Of a stretch of DNA of 64,000 bases, positions 41,117 through 51,700 are shown piece by piece. Made by a program: the position numbers and the translations under genes. Source of the stretch: Yersinia hibernica (lineage in GTDB: Bacteria; Pseudomonadota; Gammaproteobacteria; Enterobacterales; Enterobacteriaceae); NCBI RefSeq assembly GCF_004124235.1, contig NZ_CP032487.1, forward strand, positions 1,364,001 to 1,428,000. The letters are read 5' to 3'. Numbering within the stretch: the stretch's first letter is position 1; the number at the start of each line of letters is the position of its first letter. Below the pieces are notes generated by a model. The model was given only the letters and a program-made list of their open reading frames with translations. It was not told where the DNA came from and ran no database searches.

Positions 41117-41935
41117 ATGACCCGCAACTTAAACAAAGACACTAAAGTCTGTATTTCTCTGGCCGCGCGGCCCAGCAATTTTGGCACCCGGTTTCACAAT
41201 TTTTTGTACGATGCCCTGGACCTTGATTACCTGTATAAGGCATTTACCACTAGCGACCTGACGGCGGCGATTGGCGGGGTGCGGGCGCTGGGCATACGGG
41301 GATGCGCAATCTCAATGCCGTTTAAAGAGGCCGTTATTCCGCTGGTTAATGAGCTGGATGCATCTGCCGCAGCAATCAATTCAGTCAATACCTTAGTGAA
41401 TACTGATGGCTATTTGACAGCCTATAACACTGATTATATTGCCATTGCGCAATTGCTACAGCGCTATCAGGTTGCCGCAGAGAAGGTATTTGCGCTGCGC
41501 GGCAGTGGCGGCATGGCGAAGGCGGTGGCTTTTGCGCTGAAAAATGCCGGTTTTAAGCAGGGGTTTATTATCGCCACTAATGAAAAAACAGGGCGGCAAT
41601 TGGCGGAGCAATCAGGTTATACCTATCAGCCTGATATGCAAGGGGTTCACGCCGATATGTTAATCAATGCTACCCCGGTGGGCATGGCGGGTGGTAAGGA
41701 TGCGGATAACATGGCCTTTACTGAAGCGGAGGTGGATCGCGCCGAGGTTATTTTTGAGGTGGTGGCACTGCCGGCGATAACCCCACTGATAAGTTATGCC
41801 AAAGCACAACAGAAAACCGTCATTACCGGGGCTGAAGTCTTTGCTATTCAGGCAGTTGAGCAATTTGTACTGTATACCGGTATTCGCCCGGATCAGGCTT
41901 TGTTTGAAAAAGCAGCGGCTTATGCCCGTGGTTAA
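41117..41935 (+). CDS. Shikimate dehydrogenase-like protein (SDH-L type)
   Basis: 272-residue NADP-dependent oxidoreductase of the AroE superfamily. The catalytic lysine is K70 in SMPFKEAVIP, with the partner aspartate in AYNTDYIA near 106 and a nucleotide loop GSGGMAKAVAFAL near 129. The N-terminus reads SLAARPSNFGTRFHN instead of the usual AroE shikimate motif with serines (HSxSPxxHN), which fits the SDH-like branch first seen in Haemophilus HI0607. True substrate is uncertain. It is divergent from sgrR; the housekeeping aroE is expected elsewhere. Confidence 0.85.
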   Translation: MTRNLNKDTKVCISLAARPSNFGTRFHNFLYDALDLDYLYKAFTTSDLTAAIGGVRALGIRGCAISMPFKEAVIPLVNELDASAAAINSVNTLVNTDGYLTAYNTDYIAIAQLLQRYQVAAEKVFALRGSGGMAKAVAFALKNAGFKQGFIIATNEKTGRQLAEQSGYTYQPDMQGVHADMLINATPVGMAGGKDADNMAFTEAEVDRAEVIFEVVALPAITPLISYAKAQQKTVITGAEVFAIQAVEQFVLYTGIRPDQALFEKAAAYARG

Positions 41936-42013
41936 TGATTGAGGTTGAAATCAATAGAAATTGTCGCTCATACTACGCATTCATCATTTTTATCCTTTTC
42001 AAGGAAATGCGTA

Positions 42014-42367
42014 ATGGCCGAAGAAACGATTTTTAGCAAAATTATCCGCCGTGAAATCCCTGCCGACGTGGTCTACCAGGATGAACTGGTGACCGCGTTT
42101 CGTGACATCGCCCCGCAGGCACCCACTCACATTTTAATCATTCCTAATATTCTTATCCCAACTGTGAATGACGTCACCGCAGAACACGAAGCAGCTCTGG
42201 GTCGAATGATCACTGTGGCTGCTAAACTTGCAGAGCAAGAGGGCATTGCTGAAGATGGCTATCGTCTGATTATCAACTGCAATCGGCATGCCGGGCAGGT
42301 GGTTTACCATATCCATATGCACTTGGTGGGTGGCCGTGACTTGGGCCCTTTGTTATCTCATCAATAA
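42014..42367 (+). CDS. hinT: HinT (YcfF), HIT-family purine nucleoside phosphoramidase
   Basis: 117-residue dimeric histidine-triad hydrolase acting on AMP-linked phosphoramidates. The triad is in [12 protein letters not shown], and the start [20 protein letters not shown] matches the family. AAGGAAATGCGTA supplies the ribosome site for ATG 42014; the upstream in-frame ATG at 41939 is not conserved. First of a tight run to ycfP. Confidence 0.95.
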   Translation: MAEETIFSKIIRREIPADVVYQDELVTAFRDIAPQAPTHILIIPNILIPTVNDVTAEHEAALGRMITVAAKLAEQEGIAEDGYRLIINCNRHAGQVVYHIHMHLVGGRDLGPLLSHQ

Positions 42368-42390
42368 CAACATTTAGCTGAGGTCAGCCT

Positions 42391-42780
42391 ATGCGCGCTG
42401 TTAAGGCGTTTTTATTACCGGTGATTGCGTTTGCATCTATTGCGACATTGCTGGGGTGCAGCAGCCCGAAAGGGATTGCGGTCAATAAGCAGCAAACCGT
42501 GGTAATGGATTCGTCCGTGCTGACAGCCGGTGTTTTGGCTTCTCAACCTGCAATTTCGACATCCGCTGGCAATAATCTGGCGCGCTCGATGATTACCAAT
42601 AGCCAGAATAAACCGATAAAAATAAGCTACCGTTTTTATTGGTATGATGCGCAGGGTCTGGATGTCGCGCCGCTCGAAGCGCCTCGTTCTATCGTCGTTG
42701 CACCAGACGAAGATGTTGAAATTCAATCAGTTAATAATAATTTTAATGCGCACAGTGCGCGCCTTCACCTATTTTTATAA
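42391..42780 (+). CDS. ycfL: YcfL lipoprotein
   Basis: 129-residue predicted outer-membrane lipoprotein. The signal peptide ends in TLLGC with lipidated Cys23. The rest (DUF1425) includes YRFYWYDAQGLDV and ends RLHLFL. Function unknown. It lies between hinT and lpoB as in E. coli. Confidence 0.9.
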   Translation: MRAVKAFLLPVIAFASIATLLGCSSPKGIAVNKQQTVVMDSSVLTAGVLASQPAISTSAGNNLARSMITNSQNKPIKISYRFYWYDAQGLDVAPLEAPRSIVVAPDEDVEIQSVNNNFNAHSARLHLFL

Positions 42781-42801
42781 TTGCGCTATTGGAGTGGGAC
42801 A

Positions 42802-43383
42802 ATGAAAAGGTATTTATCTGTGGCTCTGGCGGCCCTGGTGCTGACAGGTTGTATGACTCGCCCACCGGTTGAACCAACCCCGCCGCCAGTCACCATTGAA
42901 CCGGTAACGCCGCCGGCCATTGAGACGCCACCTGCGGTTGACAATGTTCCGCCACCGCCCAAAATGCAGCAATCCATTGATTGGGCCGCCAGTGTGGAGC
43001 CGTTGGTGGCACAAATGGTGAACAGCAACGATGTGGCGAACGGCAGCATACTATTACTTGATAGTGTCAAAAATAACACTAATGGCGCGTTGCAAATGGC
43101 GCAAGCCACCACAGCATTACACCAAGTGCTGTCATCAAATAAAAAGTTTGTGTTGATTTCACCGCAGCAATTGGCGGTTGCCAAGCAAACGTTGGGGTTG
43201 TCGGAAGAAGATAGCCTCGGTTCGCGCAGTAAAGCGATTGGTCTGGCTCGTTATGTCAGCGCCCAATATGTGCTGTACAGTGATGTTAGCGGCGATGTGA
43301 AATCGCCGACCATTGAAATGCAACTGATGCAGGCGCAAACCGGCGAAATCATCTGGTCAGGTAATGGTCCAGTCAACCGTTGA
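42802..43383 (+). CDS. lpoB: LpoB, outer-membrane activator of PBP1b
   Basis: Lipoprotein that reaches across the periplasm to stimulate the murein synthase PBP1b. 193 residues from ATG 42802 (GGAG upstream). Lipobox LTGC gives Cys17, followed by a Pro-rich flexible stretch (about 20-55) and the folded domain with VNSNDVANGSILLLDSVKN. The stop overlaps the thiK start by 20 bases. Confidence 0.93.
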   Translation: MKRYLSVALAALVLTGCMTRPPVEPTPPPVTIEPVTPPAIETPPAVDNVPPPPKMQQSIDWAASVEPLVAQMVNSNDVANGSILLLDSVKNNTNGALQMAQATTALHQVLSSNKKFVLISPQQLAVAKQTLGLSEEDSLGSRSKAIGLARYVSAQYVLYSDVSGDVKSPTIEMQLMQAQTGEIIWSGNGPVNR

Positions 43384-44263
43384 CTCTTCCCTGTATGCGC
43401 TGCTCAACAGCATCATACCGGCGCTGGACCTCGCCGATTGCCATATTAGCCCGGTGTCCGGCCTGACGGGTGAAAGTTGGCGTATTTCTCTCTCGTCAAA
43501 CACCGGCCCGAATATTGAGTGGCTGGCACGCGAGCAATCAGTACAGAAAACCCAGTTGGGTGTTGACCGGCGGCGGGAGCATAAACTGTTGCGGCATGTG
43601 GCTGGCAGTCAGTTGGCTCCGACAATTATTGCCGCGGATCAACACTGGCTGGTGGTTAATTGGCTTGAAGGTGACGTTGTCACTGATGGGCAATTCATTG
43701 AATTATCAGGCAATGGTCAGCTGGCGCGGCTACTGACTCGTTTGCACCATCTGCCCGCCAGTGGCTACCGTCTGGATTTGCGCGCCCAGCTTATCCGCTA
43801 TGCTGGGCTGATTGATAGCAAACGCCGCTCACCGAGTTGGTGGCGATTGCAGCAAGATTTCCTGCATCGGCCACCACCGCAACCGGTGAAGTTGGCTCCT
43901 CTGCACATGGATATTCATTCTGGCAATCTGTTAGCGACTCCGACTGGGCTGAAATTAATTGATTGGGAATATGCCGCTGATGGCGATATTGCACTTGAGA
44001 TTGCCGCCTTATTTTGCAGCCATACCGGGTGGCGGGGCGATAGTGACTCTGCGGCGCAACAGCAGGTTTTTTTGCAGCATTATTGCCATAATGAGCTGGG
44101 TTATCATGATATTGGGCGCTTATCTCGTCAGGTACGGCAGTGGATGCCGTGGGTTGATTACCTGATGCTGATGTGGTTCGAAGTCCGTTGGCAACAGACC
44201 GGCAACAGTGAGTTTTTGCAATGGGCAGCCCCGTTGCGCCAGCGTTTTAATTTGTCATTTTGA
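43364..44263 (+). CDS. thiK: ThiK (YcfN), thiamine kinase
   Basis: Phosphotransferase of the APH/choline kinase fold that phosphorylates salvaged thiamine. 299 residues. The catalytic loop is [13 protein letters not shown] (near 184) and the metal motif [11 protein letters not shown] follows. The GTG/ATG choice is settled by the 20-base overlap with lpoB at ATG 43364. Family resemblance to E. coli ThiK is moderate; position supports it. Confidence 0.88.
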   Translation: MVQSTVDSSLYALLNSIIPALDLADCHISPVSGLTGESWRISLSSNTGPNIEWLAREQSVQKTQLGVDRRREHKLLRHVAGSQLAPTIIAADQHWLVVNWLEGDVVTDGQFIELSGNGQLARLLTRLHHLPASGYRLDLRAQLIRYAGLIDSKRRSPSWWRLQQDFLHRPPPQPVKLAPLHMDIHSGNLLATPTGLKLIDWEYAADGDIALEIAALFCSHTGWRGDSDSAAQQQVFLQHYCHNELGYHDIGRLSRQVRQWMPWVDYLMLMWFEVRWQQTGNSEFLQWAAPLRQRFNLSF

Positions 44264-44285
44264 TTTTATTGCAAGAGAGGTTGCT

Positions 44286-45314
44286 GTGGGGCCAGTGATG
44301 TTAGATGTTGCCAGCTATGAGTTGGATGCTGAAGAGCGTGAGATTTTAAAGCACCCGCTGGTGGGGGGCTTAATTTTATTCAGCCGTAATTTTCATGATG
44401 CAGAGCAATTGCGTGAGCTAGTCCGTCAGATTCGGGCGGCTTCCCGCGAGCGATTGGTGGTGGCGGTTGACCAGGAGGGGGGGCGCGTACAGCGTTTTCG
44501 TGCGGGATTTACCCGCCTGCCTGCGGCTCAGTCTTTTGCGGCACTGAATGATGCCGCCACGGCGGCTCAGTTGGCACAAGAAGCGGGCTGGTTGATGGCC
44601 GCTGAAATGATTTCGATGGATATTGATATCAGCTTTGCGCCGGTATTGGATATTGGTCATGTCAGTGCCGCAATTGGCGAGCGCTCATTCCACAGTGACC
44701 CGCAGCAGGCTCTGAATATGGCCGAATGCTTTATCCGCGGGATGCACAGCGCGGGTATGAAGACCACCGGTAAGCACTTCCCTGGGCATGGTGCGGTGAC
44801 GGCCGACTCTCATAAAGAGACGCCGCGGGATAATCGACCACTGGCAGAAATCCGCACTCATGATATGGTTATATTTCGCGAACTGATTGCGCGGCGATTA
44901 CTCGATGCCATCATGCCTGCTCATGTGATTTATACTCAAGCTGATGCCCGCCCGGCAAGTGGTTCGGCTTACTGGCTGCAAACCATATTGCGCCAAGAGC
45001 TTGGTTTCGACGGCATTATTTTCTCTGATGACTTGTCGATGGAAGGGGCCGCTATCATGGGCAGTTACGCCGAGCGCGGGCAAGCCTCGCTGGATGCCGG
45101 CTGCGATATGATTCTGGTGTGTAATAACCGTCAGGGCGCGATAAGTGTGTTAGATAACCTGTCGCCGGTCAAAGCAGAGAAGTTAGCCCGCCTGTATCAT
45201 TCAGGGCCGTTTGACCGCTCGGCGTTGATGGCATCAGCGCGCTGGCAGCAGGCGAATAAGGCATTAACAGCACTCAGCGAACGTTGGGATGCCCATAAGA
45301 GCCTATTGGGATAG
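44286..45314 (+). CDS. nagZ: NagZ, beta-N-acetylglucosaminidase (murein recycling)
   Basis: Cytosolic family 3 glycosidase that removes GlcNAc from anhydromuropeptides, also relevant to AmpC induction. 342 residues from GTG 44286, five bases after GAGAGG. The family motif [18 protein letters not shown] carries the acid/base histidine, and the nucleophile aspartate is in [12 protein letters not shown]. The frame is open to 44208 inside thiK, but E. coli starts at the same GPVMLDV. Confidence 0.95.
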   Translation: MGPVMLDVASYELDAEEREILKHPLVGGLILFSRNFHDAEQLRELVRQIRAASRERLVVAVDQEGGRVQRFRAGFTRLPAAQSFAALNDAATAAQLAQEAGWLMAAEMISMDIDISFAPVLDIGHVSAAIGERSFHSDPQQALNMAECFIRGMHSAGMKTTGKHFPGHGAVTADSHKETPRDNRPLAEIRTHDMVIFRELIARRLLDAIMPAHVIYTQADARPASGSAYWLQTILRQELGFDGIIFSDDLSMEGAAIMGSYAERGQASLDAGCDMILVCNNRQGAISVLDNLSPVKAEKLARLYHSGPFDRSALMASARWQQANKALTALSERWDAHKSLLG

Positions 45315-45345
45315 CTTATCAGCCCAGTAAGCCGCGAGGATAAAT

Positions 45346-45888
45346 ATGATAATTTATTTACATGGTTTTGATTCCAACAGCCCCGGCAATCACGAAAAAG
45401 TCCTGCAACTGCAATTCATTGATCCGGATGTGCGTTTTATTAGCTACAGCACTTTGCATCCTCGCCATGATATGCAGCACTTACTGAAAGAGGTAGATAA
45501 AGCCATTGTGCAAGGCGGTGACGCCAAGTCACTGATTTGTGGGGTGGGATTGGGCGGTTTTTGGGCTGAACGTATTGGTTTTCTGTGTGGCATCCGCCAG
45601 GTCGCGTTCAATCCGAATCTGTATCCGCAGAACAATATGAGCGGCAAAATTGATCGCCCGGAAGAGTACGTTGATATTGCCAGTAAGTGTATCAATGACT
45701 TCCGCGAGAAAAATCGGGATCGCTGCCTGGTGGTGTTGTCGCGTAATGATGAAATTCTTGACAGTAAGCTGACGGCGGGTGATTTGCATCCTTACTATGA
45801 AATTGTTTGGGATGAAAAACAAAGCCACAAATTTAAAGATTTGTCACCTCATCTTCAGCGGATCAAGGCGTTTAAAACGTTGGGATAG
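45346..45888 (+). CDS. ycfP: YcfP, esterase-like protein
   Basis: 180-residue protein of the UPF0227 alpha/beta hydrolase family. It opens with [18 protein letters not shown]. The nucleophile elbow position reads [13 protein letters not shown], with Gly where serine would be, so hydrolase activity is doubtful. The catalytic-like HKFKD is near the end. Last gene of the hinT run. Confidence 0.92.
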   Translation: MIIYLHGFDSNSPGNHEKVLQLQFIDPDVRFISYSTLHPRHDMQHLLKEVDKAIVQGGDAKSLICGVGLGGFWAERIGFLCGIRQVAFNPNLYPQNNMSGKIDRPEEYVDIASKCINDFREKNRDRCLVVLSRNDEILDSKLTAGDLHPYYEIVWDEKQSHKFKDLSPHLQRIKAFKTLG

Positions 45889-46137
45889 TAACAGTTATGC
45901 CCGGTGATTAACCCGTGTTTTGTTAATGACTGGTTAATGATGAGGCCCGTTATTATCTGCAATTTGGCTTGAAAGAACGGCATTGGCCGCTTTTTTCAGG
46001 CCATTTTTATGCGCAAAAATGCCATGATCGCACTTTATTCCCAATCAAATAGAAAATTTATAAACTGTGACTAAACGCTAACTATTTGAATCTTATTCCA
46101 GAAAAAATCCCGCCGCGCGTACTTTAATCAAAAAAAG

Positions 46138-46151
46138 TTGATATATATCAA
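46138..46151. promoter_or_regulatory. FNR box upstream of ndh
   Basis: TTGATATATATCAA matches the FNR consensus TTGAT-N4-ATCAA perfectly. It is centred about 57 bases before the predicted transcription start. FNR represses ndh without oxygen in E. coli; the same is inferred here. Confidence 0.88.
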
Positions 46152-46168
46152 TTTTGGTATGACCAAAT
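46152..46168. promoter_or_regulatory. PdhR operator upstream of ndh
   Basis: TTGGT-ATG-ACCAA matches the PdhR consensus (TTGGTNNNACCAA) perfectly. It abuts the FNR box and covers the -35 area, fitting repression that is lifted by pyruvate, as known for E. coli ndh. Confidence 0.82.
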
Positions 46169-46286
46169 AACCCTGCATGATATTCTGACTATAATTTATT
46201 GAATTAGCATCAGCGAACCCTATGTTATCTAAGGATATTATTCATTTACCCTTAGCTAACAATTGGTTCACATTTAGGGGGTCATT

Positions 46287-47591
46287 TTGACAACGCCGAA
46301 GAAAAAAATCGTGATTATTGGTGGTGGTGCCGGGGGGCTTGAGCTGGCAACCAGTCTGGGCCATAAACTGGGCCGTAGCAAAAAAGCTGAAATTGTTCTG
46401 GTTGACCGTAACCACAGCCATTTGTGGAAACCATTGCTACATGAAGTTGCTACCGGCTCTTTGGATGATGGTGTTGATGCACTGAGCTACCTGGCTCATG
46501 CCCGTAACCACTATTTTAATTTCCAGTTGGGTTCTTTAACGGATATTAACCGCGACACCAAAACGCTGAGTTTGGCTGAGATTTGTGACGAGCACGGCGA
46601 TGTGTTGGTGACTCAACGCGAATTAAGCTATGACATTTTAGTGATGGCTCTGGGTAGCACGTCGAATGATTTTGGTACGCCGGGTGTCAAAGATAACTGT
46701 ATCTTCCTTGATAACCCCCATCAGGCGCATCGTTTCCATAACGAAATGCTCAATTTGTTCCTGAAGTATTCAGCGCAACCGGGTGAAAAAGGCAAAGTTA
46801 ACATCGCGATTGTTGGCGGTGGAGCCACCGGTGTTGAGCTGTCAGCCGAACTGTATAATGCGGTGAAACAACTCCATAGCTACGGTTTTGAGGGCTTGGA
46901 CAATCAGGCCCTGAATGTCACGTTGGTTGAAGCGGGTGAGCGTATTTTGCCGGCATTACCTGCGCGTATTTCAACCGCTGCTCATCAGGAGCTGACTAAA
47001 CTTGGCGTTCGTGTATTGACCAAAACTATGGTGACCAGCGCGGACGAAAAGGGCCTGAATACCAAGGATGGCGAGTTCATTAATGCTGATTTGATGGTAT
47101 GGGCTGCAGGTATTAAAGCACCGGATTTTATGAAAGATATTGCCGGGCTAGAAACCAACCGTATTAATCAGTTGGTAGTCGAGCCGACTCTGCAAACCAC
47201 CCGTGATCCGAATATTTTTGCCATTGGTGACTGTGCTTCTTGCCCACAGCCCAGTGGTGGTTTTGTTCCGCCGCGCGCGCAATCGGCTCATCAGATGGCG
47301 AGCCGCTGCTACAGCAACATCTTGGCGCTGCTCAATGGGCAACCATTGAAACCCTACATTTATAAAGACCATGGTTCCCTCGTGTCGCTGTCTAAGTTTA
47401 GTACGGTCGGCAGCCTGATGGGTAACTTGATGCGCGGTTCTATGATGGTGGAGGGGCGTGTTGCCCGTGTTGTGTACATTTCATTATATCGGATGCACCA
47501 GGTTGCATTGCATGGCTATGCTAAAACCGGCCTGATGATGCTGGTGGGTGGGATTAACCGGGTTATTCGCCCGCGGCTTAAGCTCCATTAA
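46287..47591 (+). CDS. ndh: Ndh, NADH dehydrogenase II
   Basis: Non-proton-pumping, membrane-bound FAD enzyme feeding electrons from NADH to quinone. 434 residues as in E. coli. FAD motif [10 protein letters not shown] near residue 9, NADH motif [15 protein letters not shown] near 173, and FAIGDCAS near 310. The start is TTG at 46287 with AGGGGG upstream; no in-frame ATG preserves the FAD motif. C-terminal basic tail [11 protein letters not shown] as in E. coli. Confidence 0.96.
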   Translation: MTTPKKKIVIIGGGAGGLELATSLGHKLGRSKKAEIVLVDRNHSHLWKPLLHEVATGSLDDGVDALSYLAHARNHYFNFQLGSLTDINRDTKTLSLAEICDEHGDVLVTQRELSYDILVMALGSTSNDFGTPGVKDNCIFLDNPHQAHRFHNEMLNLFLKYSAQPGEKGKVNIAIVGGGATGVELSAELYNAVKQLHSYGFEGLDNQALNVTLVEAGERILPALPARISTAAHQELTKLGVRVLTKTMVTSADEKGLNTKDGEFINADLMVWAAGIKAPDFMKDIAGLETNRINQLVVEPTLQTTRDPNIFAIGDCASCPQPSGGFVPPRAQSAHQMASRCYSNILALLNGQPLKPYIYKDHGSLVSLSKFSTVGSLMGNLMRGSMMVEGRVARVVYISLYRMHQVALHGYAKTGLMMLVGGINRVIRPRLKLH

Positions 47592-47661
47592 TTCAGCATC
47601 TCCTTGATATTATAGTAATTTTCACCGCGCTTGTTGCTTGGCTAAAATGCCAATGACGGCT

Positions 47662-47701
47662 AAAACCGTTGCCGATAATGCATTGGCAGCGGTTTTTTTT
47701 C
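47662..47701 (+). terminator. Terminator of ndh
   Basis: AAACCG-TTGCC pairs with GGCAG-CGGTTT around GATAATGCATT and is followed by eight T. Confidence 0.88.
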
Positions 47702-48002
47702 GTTGCTATCCGCACGAAATGTTAAGTTTTCAGCATAAAACTCTACAGTAATAAATATCGCCAGTCGGATTCCTCCTAAACATATCCATTCACACCTATT
47801 ATCTGGGTATTTCGTCCATTTATCTTATTGCTAGGTCAAAAGACATTGTGCAGACTTATCTCTGTTTACAGACGGCGAGTCACGCACGCCGTATTCCGGG
47901 AATAGGGGCTAATCCTCGATACCGGATGCTGTCAGATTTTCATGACTAATGTGGGGATTCTGGGGCAGAAGATGCGTGGTAACACTTTCAGGAGGATTTC
48001 CT
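47702..48002. other. Intergenic region upstream of ycfJ
   Basis: 301 bases after the ndh terminator. It should hold the ycfJ promoter; I recognise no operator. AGGAGG at 47990-47995 is the ycfJ ribosome site. Confidence 0.45.
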
Positions 48003-48542
48003 GTGAACAAATCAATGTTAGCAGGTGTGGGTATCGGTATCGCGGCTGCTCTGGGAATTGCCGCTGTCGCGAGTATGAATGTTTTCTCCGGCGCACCGCA
48101 ATATGCACAAGTTCTTGCTGCGACACCGATTAAAGAGACAATTAAAACGCCTCGTCAGGAATGTCGTAATGTGACCGTGACTCACCGCAAACCGGTGCAG
48201 GATGAAAATCAAATTGCCGGTTCAGTATTGGGCGCTGTTGCTGGTGGGGTGCTGGGCCATCAGGTTGGCGGCGGTCGCGGTAAAGATATTGCGACGGTTG
48301 CGGGTGCGCTGGCCGGTGGATATGCCGGTAATCGCGTCCAAAGTAATATGCAGGACAGTGATACCTACACCACCACCCAACAACGTTGCCAAACTGTTTA
48401 CGATAAGTCACAGAAAATGTTGGGATATGACGTAACCTACAAAATTGGCGATCAGCAGGGAAAAATTCGCATGGATCGTGATCCAGGTACGCAGATTCCA
48501 ATCGATAAAAATGGTCAACTGATACTGAACAACCGAGCATAA
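48003..48542 (+). CDS. ycfJ: YcfJ, glycine-zipper membrane protein
   Basis: 179-residue envelope protein. An N-terminal hydrophobic segment (MLAGVGIGIAAALGIAAVAS) is followed by a glycine-zipper motif AGSVLGAVAGGVLGHQVGGG and GALAGGYAGNRVQ. The CxxV pattern QECRNVTVTHRKPVQDEN and GYDVTYKIGDQQGKIRMDRD match E. coli YcfJ. GTG at 48003 follows AGGAGG at seven bases. Function unknown. Confidence 0.93.
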   Translation: MNKSMLAGVGIGIAAALGIAAVASMNVFSGAPQYAQVLAATPIKETIKTPRQECRNVTVTHRKPVQDENQIAGSVLGAVAGGVLGHQVGGGRGKDIATVAGALAGGYAGNRVQSNMQDSDTYTTTQQRCQTVYDKSQKMLGYDVTYKIGDQQGKIRMDRDPGTQIPIDKNGQLILNNRA

Positions 48543-48661
48543 TACAAAATCTGTTGTCCAAGACCTTGTATCAAGAACCCGCGATGTAGTGTTAATTCTG
48601 ATCGTTTAACGTGCTTTATACTCAGTACAAAGAGTATAAAAGTTAAGCGAGTGGCATTAAC

Positions 48662-48699
48662 ATTAACGCGGGTTTCTCCTTTATGAAACCCACGTTAAC
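48662..48699. terminator. Long stem-loop between convergent ycfJ and mfd
   Basis: ATTAACGCGGGTTTC pairs with GAAACCCACGTTAAC with one mismatch around a short loop. There is no clean T run on either side. Its place between two convergent stops suggests a transcription or RNA 3' end function. Confidence 0.55.
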
Positions 48700-48706
48700 T
48701 ATTTGA

Positions 48707-51700
48707 TTAAACGACGCAATGTTTCTCAAATTCGGCCAGTAGTTCATTGATGAACTTCAATCGCTGTGCCCGATCACTGAGGTCTTGTATGAATTTCAGT
48801 TTAGTGGGCCCTTCCAAACGATATATTTTCGGCTGCCGCTGCAATAACCCAATCAGATAAACCGGGTCAACTTTGTTCTTCTCGCTAAACTCGATAAAGC
48901 CGCCGCGTTCATTACCCTCAATGCGCTTGATACCCAATTTCTGAGCTTGTTGGCGTAACTGCGCCGTGTGTAACAGATAACGAGCTGCATCGGGTAGTTT
49001 ACCGAAGCGGTCGATCAATTCGACTTTCAACTCATCCAGTTCAGCTTCATTGCGAGCGCTGGCGATACGCTTATAGAATGAAAGCCGGACATTTACATCT
49101 GGAATAAAGTCCTCTGGCAGCAGCACCGGCATGCGCATTTCAATTTCGGTCTGATTGCTGGTCAAATCTTCCAGTGATGGCTCCCTGCCTTCTTTCAGCG
49201 CATCAACCGCGCTCTCTAATAGCTCCATATACAAAGAGAAACCGATGGTGGTCATCTGGCCACTTTGGTCTTCACCTAATAACTCACCGGCACCACGAAT
49301 CTCAAGGTCATGAGTGGCCAAAGCGAAACCGGCACCGAGGTCTTCCAGCGAGGCAATAGCCTCCAGCCGTTTTTTGGCATCGGTGGTCATCGCTTTGGGA
49401 TTTGGTGTCAGCAAGTAAGCATAGGCCTGATGATGGGAGCGCCCGACCCGGCCACGCAATTGGTGCAGCTGTGCCAGGCCAAAATGATCGGCCCGTTCGA
49501 TGATAATGGTATTAGCACTCGGAATATCAATGCCTGTTTCTATAATTGTGGTGCAGACCAAAACGTTAAAGCGCTGATGATGGAAATCATTCATTACCCG
49601 CTCTAAGTCTCGCTCTCGCATTTGCCCATGACCGATGGCAATACGGGCTTCCGGCACTAATTCAGCCAGGCGCTGGGTGGCTTTTTCGATATTTTCCACG
49701 TCGTTGTACAGGTAATAAACCTGCCCGCCACGGAGAATTTCGCGCAGAATGGCTTCGCGCACTACCAGGCTGTCGTACTCGCGCACAAAGGTCTTCACCG
49801 CCAGGCGGCGCGCAGGCGGAGTGGCAATAATCGACAAATCGCGCATGCCGCTCATCGCCATATTCAGTGTGCGCGGAATTGGGGTGGCGGTGAGTGTCAG
49901 AATATCGACGTCGGCACGCATTGCTTTGATGCGCTCTTTATGGCGCACCCCAAAGCGGTGTTCTTCATCAACAATCAGCAGGCCGAGATCTTGCCAGCGC
50001 AAGTCACTTTGCAGCAATTTATGGGTGCCAATGACAATGTCGACTTTGCCCTGTGCGGCTTGCTCCAGTATAACTTGCTGCTCTTTGGCACTGCGAAAGC
50101 GTGACATCATTTCAATGCGCACCGGCCAGGTGGCAAAGCGGTCACGGAAGTTGTCAAAATGCTGTTGGGCGAGCAGGGTGGTCGGCACCAATACCGCCAC
50201 CTGCTTATTATTCGCCACCGCCAGGAATGCTGCCCGCATGGCCACTTCGGTTTTACCGAAACCCACATCACCGCACACTAGGCGGTCCATGGCTAGCGGT
50301 CGGCACATATCACTGAGCACAGCATTGATAGCTTGTTCCTGATCCGGCGTGGTTTCGAACGGGAAACTTTGGCAGAACAACTGATATTGTTCTCTATCAA
50401 GCTTGAATTTAAAGCCCGATTTGGCGGCGCGTTGGGCATAAATATCCAGCAGCTCCGCGGCCACATCACGGACTTTCTCGGCAGCTTTCTGCCGTGCGCG
50501 GCTCCAAGCATCGCCCCCCAATTTATGCAATGGTGCATTTTCATCAGCGCCACCGGAGTAGCGGCTTATCAGGTGCAATGATGATACCGGCACATACAGC
50601 TTGTCTTCCCCGGCATAGGTCAATATCAGGTATTCAGCTTTAATTCCGCCGGCTTCGAGTGTGGTTAGGCCCAGATAGCGGCCTACGCCGTGTTCCAAGT
50701 GAACCACTGGCTGACCAGGGCGCAACTCTGCCAGATTGCGGATTAATGTATCCGTATTAATGGTGCGGCGATTATCCTGACGGCGACGGCTGACCCGCTC
50801 GCCCAATAGGTCGCTTTCACAAATCAGTGCTAATTGCTTATTGGTATCAAGGAAGCCGCGTTCACTGGCACCAACCATCAGATAATGGCCGGGAGCGGTG
50901 GCCTGAGATAACTGGGTTATCAGCGTTGGGCTGATTTTTATCCGTGCCAGCAAATCTTGTAGAGTTTCGCGCCGCCCCTCACTTTCCACCGAGAACACGA
51001 CACTGCCGCTAAATGACTCAATAAAGCGCCGCAAATTATCTAAAGGCGCTTTTTGCTGGGCCTGAACGGCTAAATCAGGCAGCGCCTGATAATGTAAGTT
51101 GGTATTGGCGGCTTTGGTGGGCAATTCAGCGGTCTTGAATTGAACCCGTGGCCACTCTTTTAACTCACCAAATAGCGAATCGACCCGGAGCCAGAGTGTG
51201 TCCGGGGCCAGCAATGGGCGCATAGGGTCAATGCGACGGCTTTCAAAACGCTGATTAACATCGAGCCAAAAGCGCTCGGCGGAGCTCTCCAGTGAGCCGG
51301 TATTAATCAGTAAGGTATTTTTAGGCAAGTAACTAAAGAGTGTGGGCAATGGTTGGCTGAAAAACAGCGGTTGCCAGTATTCAATACCGGCAGGCCAGAT
51401 GCCTTTACTCACTTGCTGATAGATATGTTCAGCATCGCGGCGCACTTCAAACTGTTCACGCCATTGGCTGCGGAATAATTCAATGGCGGTTTTATCGATC
51501 GGGAATTCATGGGCCGGGAGTAAATTGATTTGTTCAACTTCTGATAATGTGCGCTGCGAATCCACATCAAATACGCGCAAACTATCAATGTCATCATCAA
51601 AAAAATCAATGCGATATGGCTCTTCACTGCCCATCGGGTACAAGTCAAGCAACGCGCCGCGGGTAGCAAATTCGCCATGCTCCATGACTTGATCAACACT

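Larger units (their letters stand above)
45889..46286. promoter_or_regulatory. ycfP-ndh intergenic region
   Basis: 398 bases. Near ycfP, CGGC-ATTG-GCCG followed by six T (45978-45996) is a weak terminator. An inverted pair ATTAACC...GGTTAAT is at 45907-45938. The right half holds the ndh promoter with FNR and PdhR sites (separate entries) and a -10 TATAAT at 46190-46195. No gene is supported. Confidence 0.55.
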
